64,000 nt of DNA from VXOI01 sp965197575 (GTDB lineage Bacteria > Chloroflexota > Dehalococcoidia > Lucifugimonadales > UBA3495): contig OZ240214.1 in NCBI GenBank assembly GCA_965197575.1, positions 3,844,001 through 3,908,000 on the forward strand, written 5' to 3'. Below, piece by piece: positions 34,376 to 43,736 of this stretch. The notes beneath the pieces are model-generated. The model made no database searches and was not told the DNA's origin. It saw only the letters and a program-made list of their open reading frames with translations. Position 1 is the stretch's first letter, and each line of letters opens with the position of its first letter. The position numbers and the translations under genes are program-made.

Positions 34376-34582
34376 ATGAAATACAGCGTGGTTATCGAAA
34401 AAAGCGACAACGGCTATTCGGCCTATGTGCCTGACTTACCAGGCTGTGTTGCTGCCGGGGATACTACGGAGGAAACTAAAGAATTGATTCAGGAAGCCGT
34501 CATCTTGCACATTGAGTTGCTCCGGGAATATGGTGACCCTGTGCCGGAGCCCCAGGCGACGACTGCGCTGGTCGAGGTCTAA
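34376..34582 (+). CDS. hicB: HicB-type antitoxin
   Basis: A 68-residue HicB antitoxin with a partial RNase-H-like fold. It starts MKYSVVIEKSDNGYSAYVPDLPGCVAAGDTTEETKELIQEAV, the standard HicB signature, and lacks a C-terminal DNA-binding extension, so it is the short type. It should bind HicA and block its active site. The two-base gap to hicA implies coupling. Confidence 0.9.
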   Translation: MKYSVVIEKSDNGYSAYVPDLPGCVAAGDTTEETKELIQEAVILHIELLREYGDPVPEPQATTALVEV

Positions 34583-34603
34583 CCAAGCAAGACGGAGGGG
34601 CAG

Positions 34604-36004
34604 ATGGAACGTTCCGAAATCCCATTCCTGAGCGTCGCGGCCCTTGGAGAGTTGCTCCGTTCCGGGGAAGTCTCGCCGGTGGACGCCACGGAGGCTTACC
34701 TGGAGCGCATCGCCTCCCTTGACGACCGCCTCCTGGCTTACATCACGGTGACGGCCGACGAGGCGAGGCAGGGAGCCCGCGAGGCGGAAGCCGAGATCGC
34801 GGGCGGCAACTACCGCGGGCCGATGCACGGCATCCCCTTCGCGGTGAAGGACCAATTGCACACCCGGGGTATCCGCACCACCGGCGGCTCCCCGGTGTTC
34901 AACGACTTCCTGCCCGAAGAGGACGCCACGGTCATCACCCGGCTCAAAGAGGCCGGCGCGGTGCTGCTGGGCAAGCTGAGCATGACCGAGTTCGCCACCA
35001 GCGGCATGTCGCACCAGTTTGGCCCGCCGCGCAATCCGTGGGACCAGAGCCGCTTCACCGGCGGCTCCAGCAGCGGCTCCGGGGCAGCCACCGCCGCCTT
35101 CATGTGCGCCACGTCGCTGGGCGAGGACACCGGCGGTTCGGTGCGCTTTCCCGCGACTTGGTGCGGGCTGGCCGGACTTCGGCCCACTTGGGGATTGGTC
35201 AGCCGCAAGGGGCTGATGCCCGGCGTCCGTTCCATGGACACCATCGGCCCCCTCTCCCGCACCGTGGAGGACTGCGCCATCACCCTACAGGCCATCGCCG
35301 GCTACGACCCGGGCGACCGCCTGACCCGCCGGGAAGCGCCGCCGGACTACCGGGCGGCGTTGACCGGAAGCGTCGAAGGGCTGCGAATCGGCATCGTGCG
35401 GGAACTGGTCTACTCCGGTCCGGTCGACGAGGAAGTGCGGCAGTCGGTCCTCAGCGCCGCCAACCTGCTGGGCGAGATGGGCGCGACGGTCGAGGAGGTC
35501 TCGGTGCCGCTGGCGGCCAACGCCGGGACCATATCCGGCAGCATCCGCATTGAAGCGCCCATAACCTACGCCGACCTGGTGCGCAACCGGCCGCAGGAAA
35601 TCGGCCACGACAACCGCATCGGCTACATGGTCGGGACCATCTTGCCGGCCAACGCCTATTACAAGGGGGTCAAACTCCGGGCGATGCTGAAGGAGCAGGT
35701 GGTGTCGGCCCTGGAGGGGGTAGACTTGCTGCTCTCGCCCACCACCGGGGTCACGGCTCAACCGCTGGAGCCCGACCCGGTCATCACCGGCAAGGACAAC
35801 ACGAACCGCACTCCTTGGCTGCTGACCACGACGTTCAGCCTGGCCAACGTACCGGCGCTTACGGTGCCCTGTGGGTTCGACAGCCGGGGGTTGCCCGTGG
35901 GACTGCAAATCGCGGGGCGGCCCTTCGACGAAGAGACCGTCCTCCGGGCTGGACACGCCTATGAGCAGAACACCGACTGGCATGGCCGGGTGCCGCCGCT
36001 GTAG
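34604..36004 (+). CDS. Amidase signature family protein
   Basis: A 466-residue amidase-signature hydrolase. The Ser-cisSer-Lys triad is present: K82 in AVKDQLHTRG, the cis-Ser in GGSSSGSG (about S156), and the nucleophile S179 in DTGGSVRFP. Annotated relatives are often called GatA-like, but there is no gatB or gatC here, so a free amidase acting on small amides is more likely. The ATG follows a clear GGAGGGG site. It is 21 bases after hicB, and the next gene starts seven bases after its stop. Confidence 0.9.
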   Translation: MERSEIPFLSVAALGELLRSGEVSPVDATEAYLERIASLDDRLLAYITVTADEARQGAREAEAEIAGGNYRGPMHGIPFAVKDQLHTRGIRTTGGSPVFNDFLPEEDATVITRLKEAGAVLLGKLSMTEFATSGMSHQFGPPRNPWDQSRFTGGSSSGSGAATAAFMCATSLGEDTGGSVRFPATWCGLAGLRPTWGLVSRKGLMPGVRSMDTIGPLSRTVEDCAITLQAIAGYDPGDRLTRREAPPDYRAALTGSVEGLRIGIVRELVYSGPVDEEVRQSVLSAANLLGEMGATVEEVSVPLAANAGTISGSIRIEAPITYADLVRNRPQEIGHDNRIGYMVGTILPANAYYKGVKLRAMLKEQVVSALEGVDLLLSPTTGVTAQPLEPDPVITGKDNTNRTPWLLTTTFSLANVPALTVPCGFDSRGLPVGLQIAGRPFDEETVLRAGHAYEQNTDWHGRVPPL

Positions 36005-36011
36005 GGGCGAT

Positions 36012-36956
36012 TTGGACGTCAGGGCATCGCTACAGGGCCTGCTGGTCATAGAAGACGACCGCCTTCCGGCGCGCCGCCTTCCTTGGAGCGAACGCGCCGT
36101 CCCCCGGTACTTCCTGCCCTACCGGGGGCTGGTCGGCTTGGCGATTATCGCCGTGTTCTGGCCCTCGTCGGCCTTGGAGGTGGAGCCGCTGGCCCGGCAC
36201 TCCTTCTTCCCCTTGTGGCTGGGCTACATCCTGATCGTGGACGGCCTGGTTTTGCGCCGCACCGGGTCGTCGCTGATCAACCGCAGTCCGCTCGCCTTCC
36301 TGGGCATGTTCGTGATTGCCGTGCCCTATTGGTGGTCCTTCGAATGGATCAACCAGGTCACCGGAAACTGGGAGTACGTCGGCCCCGACGACTATCCTTG
36401 GGCGGTGCGGATTCTCCAATCGTCGTGCCACTATTCGGTGGTGATACCGGCGGTGTTGCAGAGCGCCGAGCTGGTCGGAAGCCTCGGCTTCATCCGGCGT
36501 TTCGCCCGCGGGCCGCGCTTGGCCCTGTCCCGTCGGCAGCTTTACGCGGCCGTCGGCCTCGGCTTCCTGTGCCTGGCTGTTCTGCTGGTCTGGCCCAAGC
36601 AATTCTTCCCGCTGACCTGGGTGTTCCTGTTCTTGGTGCTGGACCCGGTCAACCACCTGCGCGGCCGCCCCAGCCTGTTCGCGCAGGTGCGGCACGGCGA
36701 TTGGCGTACCGTGGCGGCGGTCGCCCTGGGGGCGCTTCTCACCGGCTGGTTCTGGGAGATGTGGAACAACGCTTCGGTTAGCTGGACCTACGAGATCGCC
36801 TTCTTCGACTTCGTCCAGATATTCGAGATGCCGCTGCTGGGGTTTGGCGGCTACCTGCCCTTCGGACTGGAAACCTACGCCTTCTATCATTTTACGGTCC
36901 ACCTTCTTCGCTGGCCCAGCGGGGGAGAGATGCCCGTTTACGGAGATGCCAGATGA
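36012..36956 (+). CDS. Multi-pass membrane protein of unknown function
   Basis: A protein of about 314 residues with seven or eight hydrophobic segments. Conserved-looking aromatic/acidic motifs sit in the loops: PYWWSFEWINQVTGNWEYVG, LVLDPVNHLRGRPSL and GWFWEMWNNASVSWTYEI. I do not recognise the family; the WWxFEWIN motifs suggest a defined active or binding site within the membrane. It probably starts at the TTG at 36012 behind AGGGGCGA. Its TGA overlaps the ATG of the next gene (ATGA), so it is translationally coupled to an LLM monooxygenase. Confidence 0.68.
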   Translation: MDVRASLQGLLVIEDDRLPARRLPWSERAVPRYFLPYRGLVGLAIIAVFWPSSALEVEPLARHSFFPLWLGYILIVDGLVLRRTGSSLINRSPLAFLGMFVIAVPYWWSFEWINQVTGNWEYVGPDDYPWAVRILQSSCHYSVVIPAVLQSAELVGSLGFIRRFARGPRLALSRRQLYAAVGLGFLCLAVLLVWPKQFFPLTWVFLFLVLDPVNHLRGRPSLFAQVRHGDWRTVAAVALGALLTGWFWEMWNNASVSWTYEIAFFDFVQIFEMPLLGFGGYLPFGLETYAFYHFTVHLLRWPSGGEMPVYGDAR

Positions 36957-37981
36957 ACTTTGGAATGTTTACTGATTTCCACATCCGCGATGGGAACTCC
37001 CAAGCCGAGGCCTTCGACGAGTCGTTCGCCCAGATCATCGACGCCGAGAACCTGGGCTTCGACACCGTTTGGCTGGCCGAGCACCACTTCAGCCCGGAGC
37101 GGGCGGTGCTGGCCTCCCCCATGGTCATCGCCAGCGCCATCGCCGCCCGGACGGAAAGGATACGCACCGGGTTGGCCGTGCAGGTGCTGCCGCTGACCAA
37201 CCCCCTGCGGGTGGCCGAGGAAGCGGCGACGGTTGACCACATCAGCAAGGGCCGGTTCGAGTTCGGCATCGGCCGCAGCGGGCTGACCCGCTACTACCAA
37301 GGCTACAACATCCCCTATTCCGAAAGCCGTCCCAGGTTCCTGGAAGCCCTGGAAATCATCATGAAGGCCTGGAACAACGACAGGCTGACCCACGAGGGCG
37401 AGTTCCACTCCTACCAGGACGTGCCGGTCGTTCCCCGGCCCTACCAGCAGCCCTATCCGCCGGTGCGGGTGGCGGTGGCCGGGGAGGACACCTTCCCGCT
37501 CATCGGCAACATGGGCCACCCCATCTTCATCAGCGCCAACACGCCCCGGGCCCAGTTGAAGGAGCGGGTGGACACCTACCTGAACTGCCGGGCCGAATCG
37601 GGGCATACGGGGCCGGCCGACATTGCGATACGGGTGCCGGTGTACGCGGCGGACACCACCGAAAGGGCCCACTCCGAGCCGGAAGCCAGCGCCATGGCGC
37701 AAATCCAGTATGCCGTCAGAGAGCTGATCCAGACCGTGGCCAACCCGGAGAATGCGGAGCGAATGCGCCAAGCCGCCCGTGCCCCCTACGAGGATGTGCT
37801 CCGGGACCGGGTGCTTTTCGGGACTCCGGCGGAAATAGTCGACCGTTTCAAGGGCTTCCAGGAAGACTTCGGCATTAGCGGGGTGGTGATGGAGGTCAAT
37901 TACGGGGGCGGGATTCCCTACGACCGGGTAAAGCACTCCCTGAAGCTGATCAGCGAAGAGGTGATGCCCCACTTCAAGTAA
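36953..37981 (+). CDS. LLM class flavin-dependent oxidoreductase (luciferase-like monooxygenase)
   Basis: A 342-residue bacterial luciferase-like protein, FMN type. Key parts are FDTVWLAEHHFSPE, SAIAARTERIRTGLAVQVLPLTNPLRVAEEAATVDHISKGRFEFGIGRSG, and the late region VLFGTPAEIVDRFKGFQED. Such enzymes monooxygenate organic substrates with reduced flavin. It overlaps the upstream membrane-protein gene by four bases, so the two products may act together. A strong terminator follows at 38004-38033. Confidence 0.92.
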   Translation: MNFGMFTDFHIRDGNSQAEAFDESFAQIIDAENLGFDTVWLAEHHFSPERAVLASPMVIASAIAARTERIRTGLAVQVLPLTNPLRVAEEAATVDHISKGRFEFGIGRSGLTRYYQGYNIPYSESRPRFLEALEIIMKAWNNDRLTHEGEFHSYQDVPVVPRPYQQPYPPVRVAVAGEDTFPLIGNMGHPIFISANTPRAQLKERVDTYLNCRAESGHTGPADIAIRVPVYAADTTERAHSEPEASAMAQIQYAVRELIQTVANPENAERMRQAARAPYEDVLRDRVLFGTPAEIVDRFKGFQEDFGISGVVMEVNYGGGIPYDRVKHSLKLISEEVMPHFK

Positions 37982-38003
37982 GGGCGTTGCGGGAGACTCG
38001 AAA

Positions 38004-38033
38004 AGGGCGCCCCGGCGTGGGGCGCCCTTTTTT
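38004..38033 (+). terminator. Rho-independent terminator
   Basis: A 9-bp GC-rich stem (GGGCGCCCC at 38005-38013 and GGGGCGCCC at 38019-38027) with a short GGCGT loop is followed directly by six T. It ends the transcript of the amidase/LLM run and also helps insulate the convergent hydrolase gene. Confidence 0.88.
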
Positions 38034-38072
38034 CGTCGGCCGTGCGCAGGGTGGGGGTGCAGTGATCGACGG

Positions 38073-38870
38073 CTATCCCAGGCTGTTCAGGAATGCGCCG
38101 ACCGCGCTATTGAATTCGTCGGGCTTTTCCATCTGGGGGCTGTGCCCGCAGTTGTCGATGACGCTCAACGTCGAGCCCGGTATAGCGTTGCGGAACAACT
38201 CGCCGCACTCCAAGGGCAGTATCGCGTCTTGCCGTCCCCAAACGATCAACGTTGGCGTGGTCACCTTGCCCAGGTAGTGGGGGAGGCTGGGATTGTGGAG
38301 ATAGGGCTTCCAAGCCAGCCGGGAGAGCATCTCCATGTTGGAGTGAGCCACTGCGACCTGCGCCGGACTCGGCTCTGCGGTGAAGAAATCATAGTTGGGC
38401 ACCTGGGCCGGGTCGTGGAAGCCCAACTTCAGCCGGGCGTCGCCGGAGACCATGAACACTTCAGCGATTTCGGACCGCACGGGCCTTATACCGGCGGGGT
38501 CGATCAGCACCAGGCCCTTGAGGTTGCTGCCGGACATGGCGGCCATTTCCGCGGCGACCCAGCCGCCGATGGAGTGACCGGCGAGCACGTAATCGCTGAG
38601 TCCCAACTGCTGCGCCAAAGTCAGCGTGAAGTGGGCCACGTCGGTGATCGAGTAGACCCAACCGGGCCGGGGAGTGCCGAAGAATCCCGGATGTGACGGG
38701 GCGTAAACGGTGAACCGTTCCGCCAAGGCACTGCTGGTGGGATCGTAAGTGCCGAATCCTCCCCCTCCGTGAAGGAAGAGCAGGGGAGGCCCGGAGCCGC
38801 CGGAGTGCATCTCCACCGGCGTACCTGCTACGTTTACTGTGGTCGTGTTGCCCGCTGCCGCTAGCGTCAT
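38073..38870 (-). CDS. Alpha/beta hydrolase
   Basis: A 265-residue alpha/beta hydrolase with a normal catalytic set: oxyanion segment LLFLHGGGGFG, nucleophile in LAGHSIGGWVAAEM, acid in IVWGRQDAILP, and His in NCGHSPQMEKPDEF. The substrate is not evident; related enzymes act on esters, epoxides or meta-cleavage products. It is convergent with the upstream LLM gene and stands alone. Confidence 0.9.
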   Translation of the reverse strand: MTLAAAGNTTTVNVAGTPVEMHSGGSGPPLLFLHGGGGFGTYDPTSSALAERFTVYAPSHPGFFGTPRPGWVYSITDVAHFTLTLAQQLGLSDYVLAGHSIGGWVAAEMAAMSGSNLKGLVLIDPAGIRPVRSEIAEVFMVSGDARLKLGFHDPAQVPNYDFFTAEPSPAQVAVAHSNMEMLSRLAWKPYLHNPSLPHYLGKVTTPTLIVWGRQDAILPLECGELFRNAIPGSTLSVIDNCGHSPQMEKPDEFNSAVGAFLNSLG

Positions 38871-39306
38871 GAGCGATACCTCGATTCAATGGATTAAGGG
38901 CGTACCTTGCCCGTTGGCGAGAGTCGTGAGAACGGGTGGATGCGCGGGTGATCCCGGAGGCGCACCGGCCTCGCAACATCCCGATTCTGGTACAAATGGC
39001 CGGGTATGTCAAGTTGGCCTGCGGTTGGAACGGAGTGCGGACCGGCAGACCGTGGTAGTTAGAACAGCTTGACATTGCGAGGGTTGATAGTCTATATAGA
39101 TGCCATTCTGACAACGTGAATATTACTTTCGTCACTTAAACGTGCGATGATGATAGCGATATTGAGTCAAACTGGATAAATATTACGAATAGCTATAAAT
39201 ATTCACCGTTATTTATCTAATATTGAGATAGGTAGTAAAACATAAAAAATCGTCGGCTATTCTCTGACATTCTCCCGTCTCCGTTTTAAGACATGGAGGT
39301 TAAATC
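38871..39306 (+). promoter_or_regulatory. 436-base AT-rich regulatory region before the peptide importer
   Basis: No gene is supported. Bases 39080-39290 are markedly AT-rich in a GC-rich genome. TTGACA (39069-39074) and TATATA (39093-39098) are 18 bases apart, giving a good promoter about 210 bases before the binding-protein gene. Downstream, GATAAATA and TATTTATC (about 39175-39220) form an imperfect palindrome that could be an operator, and ATATTGAG occurs twice (about 39160 and 39220). Confidence 0.55.
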
Positions 39307-41070
39307 ATGCGACGCCAAAGGTTTATGAACCCCAGGGTAATAATATTCACCTCCCTGATCTTGGCCCTTGCGTTGCTTGCCGCCTGTGGGGGGGCGGCGC
39401 CAGCGGATACCCCGGGGGCGGCGGCGCCTACGGCCGTGCCGACGGCTGTGTCCCAGCCGGCGACTGCCCCTCCGCAGGCCACAGCAGTGCCCGCAGCTAG
39501 CCCGGCGGCTGTCGCGCCGGATGCCGGATACCTCCGGGCGGTGGAGCCCAACCCCAGGCGCGGCGGCACTCTGAAGTGGGGCGGGATAGCAAGCTCCACT
39601 CTTTATGATCTTCACCAGACCAACAGCATCGCCAACATGGGCCCGCAAAGGCCCATGTATGACCTCCTGGTGCAGGTCGATCCCATTGGTTGGAAGGAGG
39701 TGATCCCGGACCTGGCGACGAACTGGAGGGTGTCGGAGGACGGGCTGACCTATACTTTCGACATCCGGGAGGGGGTGACGTTCCATGACGGCGCTCCCCT
39801 GACCGCCGATGACGTGGCGGCCACCTTCACCCAGATCATCTACCCGCGGGAAGGGGTCCTCAGTCCACGGAAGACCCTCTTCGAGCCGGTGACGGAGATA
39901 AACGTCATTGACCCGCACACCGTCGAGTTCCGTCTATCGGAGCCCAGGGGTTTCCTGCTACGGGCCTTTGCCGCCGGATTCAACGCAATCGTGCGCAAGC
40001 AGAGCTTGGAGGACCACAACTACGATCTGCGGCGCGTTCCCGACTATCCCGGGACCGGCCCGTTCAAGCACGAGAGCCTGGAGCCCGGAATCGTGCGCCG
40101 GATGGTCAGGTACGAAGATTACTGGAACCCCGACCTGCCCTACCTGGATGAAATGCACGCCTTCCACCTGGACCTCGGCCCCAAGACCGGGGCGGCGTGC
40201 CTGGCCAACACGGTGGACTTTTGCTGGGGCATTGACCCGGTTTCCGCCAAGAGGGTCCAGGACATCGACGGTCTGACCACCGTGGAAATCTCTCCGGTGG
40301 TGCGTACCGGAATGTATATCAACGTCCACAAAAAGCCCTTCGACGACCCCAAGGTGCGCCGGGCTATTAACCTCGTTCTGGACAAGCAAGCTCTGCTCGA
40401 TGCTGTCGGTGAGCTCACCGCCATGTACCCACAGGGGTGGATCCTGCGCAATGACCCGCTCTTTGCGGAGCGCTGGGAAATGATCAAGGACCAGCCCGGC
40501 TACCGGACTCCAACCGATGAGGACATTGCGGAGGCCCAGCGGTTGATGCAGGAGGCTGGGTACGGGGACGGCATCGAGGGCTTGGACCTCATCGTAAGGG
40601 AAACCATAGCGTTCGCCGTAGCCTGGGGGCCGATTGTACAGGACTTGCTGGAGCGGCACCTGAATATTGGCGCCGACATCAGGCTGACCGCCTCCGGCGT
40701 ATGGTACGAGGAGATGGACCGGGGCAACTGGGACCTGTCTCCCATCGGTATGGCCGTTGTGATTCCCCACATCGGAGACTATTGGGGCGCCGGGTGGAAG
40801 ACCGGGGGCGGCAGAAACTACAACGATTACTCCAACCCGGAGTTCGATGAAATCCTGGCCGATGCGGCGCGCACCAGCGACCCGCAGGAATATAAAGACC
40901 TGGTCTACAAGGGAGCCGATATTCTGGAAGAGGACATACCCTTTATCACCTTCGGCAATCTCGTCATTTCAGTAGCGTGGTGGGACTACGTCCATCCCGG
41001 AGCGACCGCTACCAAGGGAGGCAGCTTCTGGGACGGAATGCGCCGGGAGATATGGTGGATGGACCAATAA
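39307..41070 (+). CDS. ABC transporter substrate-binding protein, family 5 (peptide/nickel/opine type)
   Basis: A 587-residue lipoprotein of the DppA/OppA class. A signal peptide ends at LLAACGG, then a Pro/Ala/Thr linker of about 45 residues. The mature domain starts NPRRGGTLKWGGI and contains LVQVDPIGWKEVIPDLATNWRVSEDGLTYTFDIREGVTFHDGAPLTADDVAATF, the hallmark of family 5, plus the KVRRAINLVLDKQALLD lobe. GGAGG precedes the ATG. It is the first gene of an importer unit; the ligand is unknown. Confidence 0.92.
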   Translation: MRRQRFMNPRVIIFTSLILALALLAACGGAAPADTPGAAAPTAVPTAVSQPATAPPQATAVPAASPAAVAPDAGYLRAVEPNPRRGGTLKWGGIASSTLYDLHQTNSIANMGPQRPMYDLLVQVDPIGWKEVIPDLATNWRVSEDGLTYTFDIREGVTFHDGAPLTADDVAATFTQIIYPREGVLSPRKTLFEPVTEINVIDPHTVEFRLSEPRGFLLRAFAAGFNAIVRKQSLEDHNYDLRRVPDYPGTGPFKHESLEPGIVRRMVRYEDYWNPDLPYLDEMHAFHLDLGPKTGAACLANTVDFCWGIDPVSAKRVQDIDGLTTVEISPVVRTGMYINVHKKPFDDPKVRRAINLVLDKQALLDAVGELTAMYPQGWILRNDPLFAERWEMIKDQPGYRTPTDEDIAEAQRLMQEAGYGDGIEGLDLIVRETIAFAVAWGPIVQDLLERHLNIGADIRLTASGVWYEEMDRGNWDLSPIGMAVVIPHIGDYWGAGWKTGGGRNYNDYSNPEFDEILADAARTSDPQEYKDLVYKGADILEEDIPFITFGNLVISVAWWDYVHPGATATKGGSFWDGMRREIWWMDQ

Positions 41071-41169
41071 CATCCAATAGGGGTCCAGGAAACCCTTGAT
41101 CAAGGCAAACCGTAAGGCGGGGGATGCCCCGCCAGGTCCCTCAAACCCCGGGAGGAGGACCGCAATCAG

Positions 41170-42123
41170 ATGCAGGGATATATTCTTCGGCGGATACTCT
41201 ACGCCATACCGACGCTGATCGGAGTTTCGATCATCATCTTCCTGGCGATGCGGGTAGTGCCCGGCGATCCGGTGGTGGTCATGTTTGGCGACGAGCCGGA
41301 GTTGATCCGGCCGGAGGACCGGGCCAAGATCGAGGCCGACCTGGGGCTAAGCGATCCCTTGGTCGTGCAATACGGTAACTGGATTAAGGAAATCGGCACC
41401 GGCAAGCTGGGCACCTCTTTCTGGCGAGGCGACACTGTCGCCGACCTGATCAAACGCCGCGGCCCGCTTACCGTAGAGATTGCGATAATTGCGATCATCC
41501 TCGCCTGGCTGATCGGAGTGCCCGTGGGCATCTTATCGGCCCTGCACCAGAACACGGTGGCAGACTACCTCGCCAGGTTCTTCACCGTCATCTTCCTGGC
41601 GGTACCCAGCTTTTGGCTTGCTTCGCTGGCGGTGCTGGTCTTCCTACTGGTGTGGGGTTGGGGCGCCCCCCTGGGGGTCATCGACATCTGGGATGACCCC
41701 ATCAAAAACATGCAAATCGTGTTACGTCCGGCAATCGTGCTGGGGCTGGCGGTTTCCGCTTATATCGCCCGCATGACCCGATCCACCCTCCTCGAGACAA
41801 TCCGCGAGGACTACATCCGGACCGCTCGCGCCAAGGGGCTGCGGGAAAGGGTGGTGGTCTGGCGTCACGCTCTCCGCAACACGATGCTGCCAGTGGTGAC
41901 CCTCTCCGGTGTTCTCTTCGGTTTTATGCTGGGTGGTTCGGTGGTCTTGGAACAGGCCTTCAACGTCCCGGGGCTGGGAAGAGCGATGGTGGAAGCCTTC
42001 GTTGACATCGACTATATCGTGATCCAGAACCTGGTCCTGCTTTATGGCGGGGTCTTCGTAGTGATAAACCTGCTGATCGATGTGAGCTACGCCTGGCTGG
42101 ACCCCAGAATACGCTACAACTAA
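41170..42123 (+). CDS. ABC transporter permease, DppB type
   Basis: A 317-residue permease. It begins with a membrane segment (YILRRILYAIPTLIGVSIIIFLAMRVVPGDPV) typical of DppB/OppB, has six predicted spans and the EAA coupling loop DYIRTARAKGLRERVVVWRHALRNTMLPVVT. It follows the binding-protein gene after 99 bases and is followed by the DppC-type gene. Together they would form the pore for peptide or related solutes. Confidence 0.93.
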   Translation: MQGYILRRILYAIPTLIGVSIIIFLAMRVVPGDPVVVMFGDEPELIRPEDRAKIEADLGLSDPLVVQYGNWIKEIGTGKLGTSFWRGDTVADLIKRRGPLTVEIAIIAIILAWLIGVPVGILSALHQNTVADYLARFFTVIFLAVPSFWLASLAVLVFLLVWGWGAPLGVIDIWDDPIKNMQIVLRPAIVLGLAVSAYIARMTRSTLLETIREDYIRTARAKGLRERVVVWRHALRNTMLPVVTLSGVLFGFMLGGSVVLEQAFNVPGLGRAMVEAFVDIDYIVIQNLVLLYGGVFVVINLLIDVSYAWLDPRIRYN

Positions 42124-42225
42124 TAGTCCATAGCGCTTGTCCCTGGATTCCGGTGGGTTGCGCAGGCCACGCCACTCCGGCGGACTGATGGCCCAGCCAC
42201 TTCATTCTCACAAATAGGGGGCGAT

Positions 42226-43140
42226 TTGGCGCAGTACAGTGAGGTTTCACCACAACCGTCGTCGGTCCTCCGAACGGGCATTATTGCGCCAGCCAGGAGG
42301 TCCGGCCGTAACACGGTTAGTTTTGCCAAGCGCTTTCCTCTAGGTTTTGCCGGTGCGGTGATTCTGGTGATCGTGGCCTTCCTCGCCATCGCCGCTCCCT
42401 TGGTCACCGTCCAGAGTCCCAACCAAGTAAACCTTGGCGAGCGTAAGGAAACCCCTTCTTGGTCCCATCCTCTGGGGACGGACTATAACGGCCGAGACCT
42501 CTTCTCCCGAGTAGTCTACGGTGGGCGAATCTCCTTACAGGTGTCTATCATGGCCGTGTTGCTGGGCACCACCATCGGCGCGATGTGGGGGGTTGCCAGC
42601 GCTCACGTAGGGGGAAGATTCGACATCACCAGTCAACGAGTGCTTGAAGTTTTCATGGCCTTTCCCTCCTTAGTCCTAGCCATGGTCCTATTGGTAGGGA
42701 TTGGCGCGGGGCTTTGGACTGTGATCATCGCCATCGCGGTTACTCGTCTTCCTTATGGTGTGCGCGTGGTGCGATCGGTAGCCTTATCGGTTAGGGAAAC
42801 CGACTATGTCCTGGCGGCCCGGGCTATTGGGGTCTCGAACCTGCGTATGATGGCCCGGCACATAGCCCCCCAGTGCATTGCCCCATACCTGGTGCTGGCT
42901 TCGGCGCACCTGGGGGTAGCCATCATAATCGAGTCCTCACTGGGCTTCTTGGGAGTAGGGATTCCGCCGCCCACCTCCACTTGGGGCAATATGCTGGGCG
43001 GCGCAGTAGCCAACGTCCTTATACCTCACTGGCCTCTAGTGGTCTTTCCGGGAGTGGCCATCAGTCTGGTTGTACTGGGGTTCAACTTTTTTGGTGATGC
43101 GGCGCGGGACGCTTTCGACCCGAAACTGCGCGGCCGCTAG
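42226..43140 (+). CDS. ABC transporter permease, DppC type
   Basis: A 304-residue permease of the DppC/OppC class. The N-terminal region precedes the first span (FPLGFAGAVILVIVAFLAIAAPLV), then HPLGTDYNGRDLFSRVVYGGRISL, and the EAA loop ETDYVLAARAIGVSNLRMMARHI. The TTG at 42226 behind TAGGGGG is the likely start. The unit ends here: the usual DppD and DppF ATPase genes are not next to it, so the ATPases must be encoded elsewhere or shared. Confidence 0.92.
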   Translation: MAQYSEVSPQPSSVLRTGIIAPARRSGRNTVSFAKRFPLGFAGAVILVIVAFLAIAAPLVTVQSPNQVNLGERKETPSWSHPLGTDYNGRDLFSRVVYGGRISLQVSIMAVLLGTTIGAMWGVASAHVGGRFDITSQRVLEVFMAFPSLVLAMVLLVGIGAGLWTVIIAIAVTRLPYGVRVVRSVALSVRETDYVLAARAIGVSNLRMMARHIAPQCIAPYLVLASAHLGVAIIIESSLGFLGVGIPPPTSTWGNMLGGAVANVLIPHWPLVVFPGVAISLVVLGFNFFGDAARDAFDPKLRGR

Positions 43141-43198
43141 CCGATTCGGTAGATACTATTACCTAGTTCTTCCCCTCTAGGCGGTACGTGGTTGCGGA

Positions 43199-43603
43199 CT
43201 ACGGCTCGGTCAGCGGTTGCAGGATGTCCAGCAATAGCTCCATATCGTCAAGGCCCTCGCCAATAGTAGTGGGGTCCAGGAGCATCTTGCGGGTGTAATA
43301 ATTCCCGTGCAGCGTGTTCGCAGTGTCCCCCAGCGTGCGCAACCGGCCGTCGCCGGATAGTTGTCTGGCCTGGCGCATCACCACGAAAAACTCGTTGTGC
43401 TTTGTATATTGCCAGCCTTGGGCTTCCGCAACCGCCCTGGCCATCCAGGCGGCGGCTCCCCAGCCCTTTTCCGACGCCTGATGCCAGTCGTCGTCGGCCA
43501 GATACTCCCGCCCCTTGACCAGGAAAGCCCTGGACTGCTGACGGTAATCAGCCACGGCGTTGACAGGCTGTTCGTAGGGTTCCATTGGCACCGGTGCTGT
43601 CAT
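43199..43603 (-). CDS. PaREP1 family protein, copy 1
   Basis: A 134-residue helical protein of the PaREP1/HEPN-like group: ADYRQQSRAFLVKGREYLADDDWHQASEKGWGAAAWMARAVAEAQGW, then a variable middle and the strongly conserved end DDMELLLDILQPLTEP. The ATG at 43603 is preferred because GGGGGT lies seven bases upstream; a TTG at 43618 is in frame. Its N- and C-terminal thirds are nearly identical to copy 2, while the middle has diverged. Family function is unclear. Confidence 0.75.
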   Translation of the reverse strand: MTAPVPMEPYEQPVNAVADYRQQSRAFLVKGREYLADDDWHQASEKGWGAAAWMARAVAEAQGWQYTKHNEFFVVMRQARQLSGDGRLRTLGDTANTLHGNYYTRKMLLDPTTIGEGLDDMELLLDILQPLTEP

Positions 43604-43736
43604 CCGTTGTACCCCCAATCGTTAGAATATGTGCCGCTCTGGCCGCTACCGGAACCCCCTACTCCTCGCGTAGGACATACGGGCCGCGCCCCATTTCATC
43701 CGCAGGCCACTGGTTCGCGCGGTTCGTGGTTGCGGA

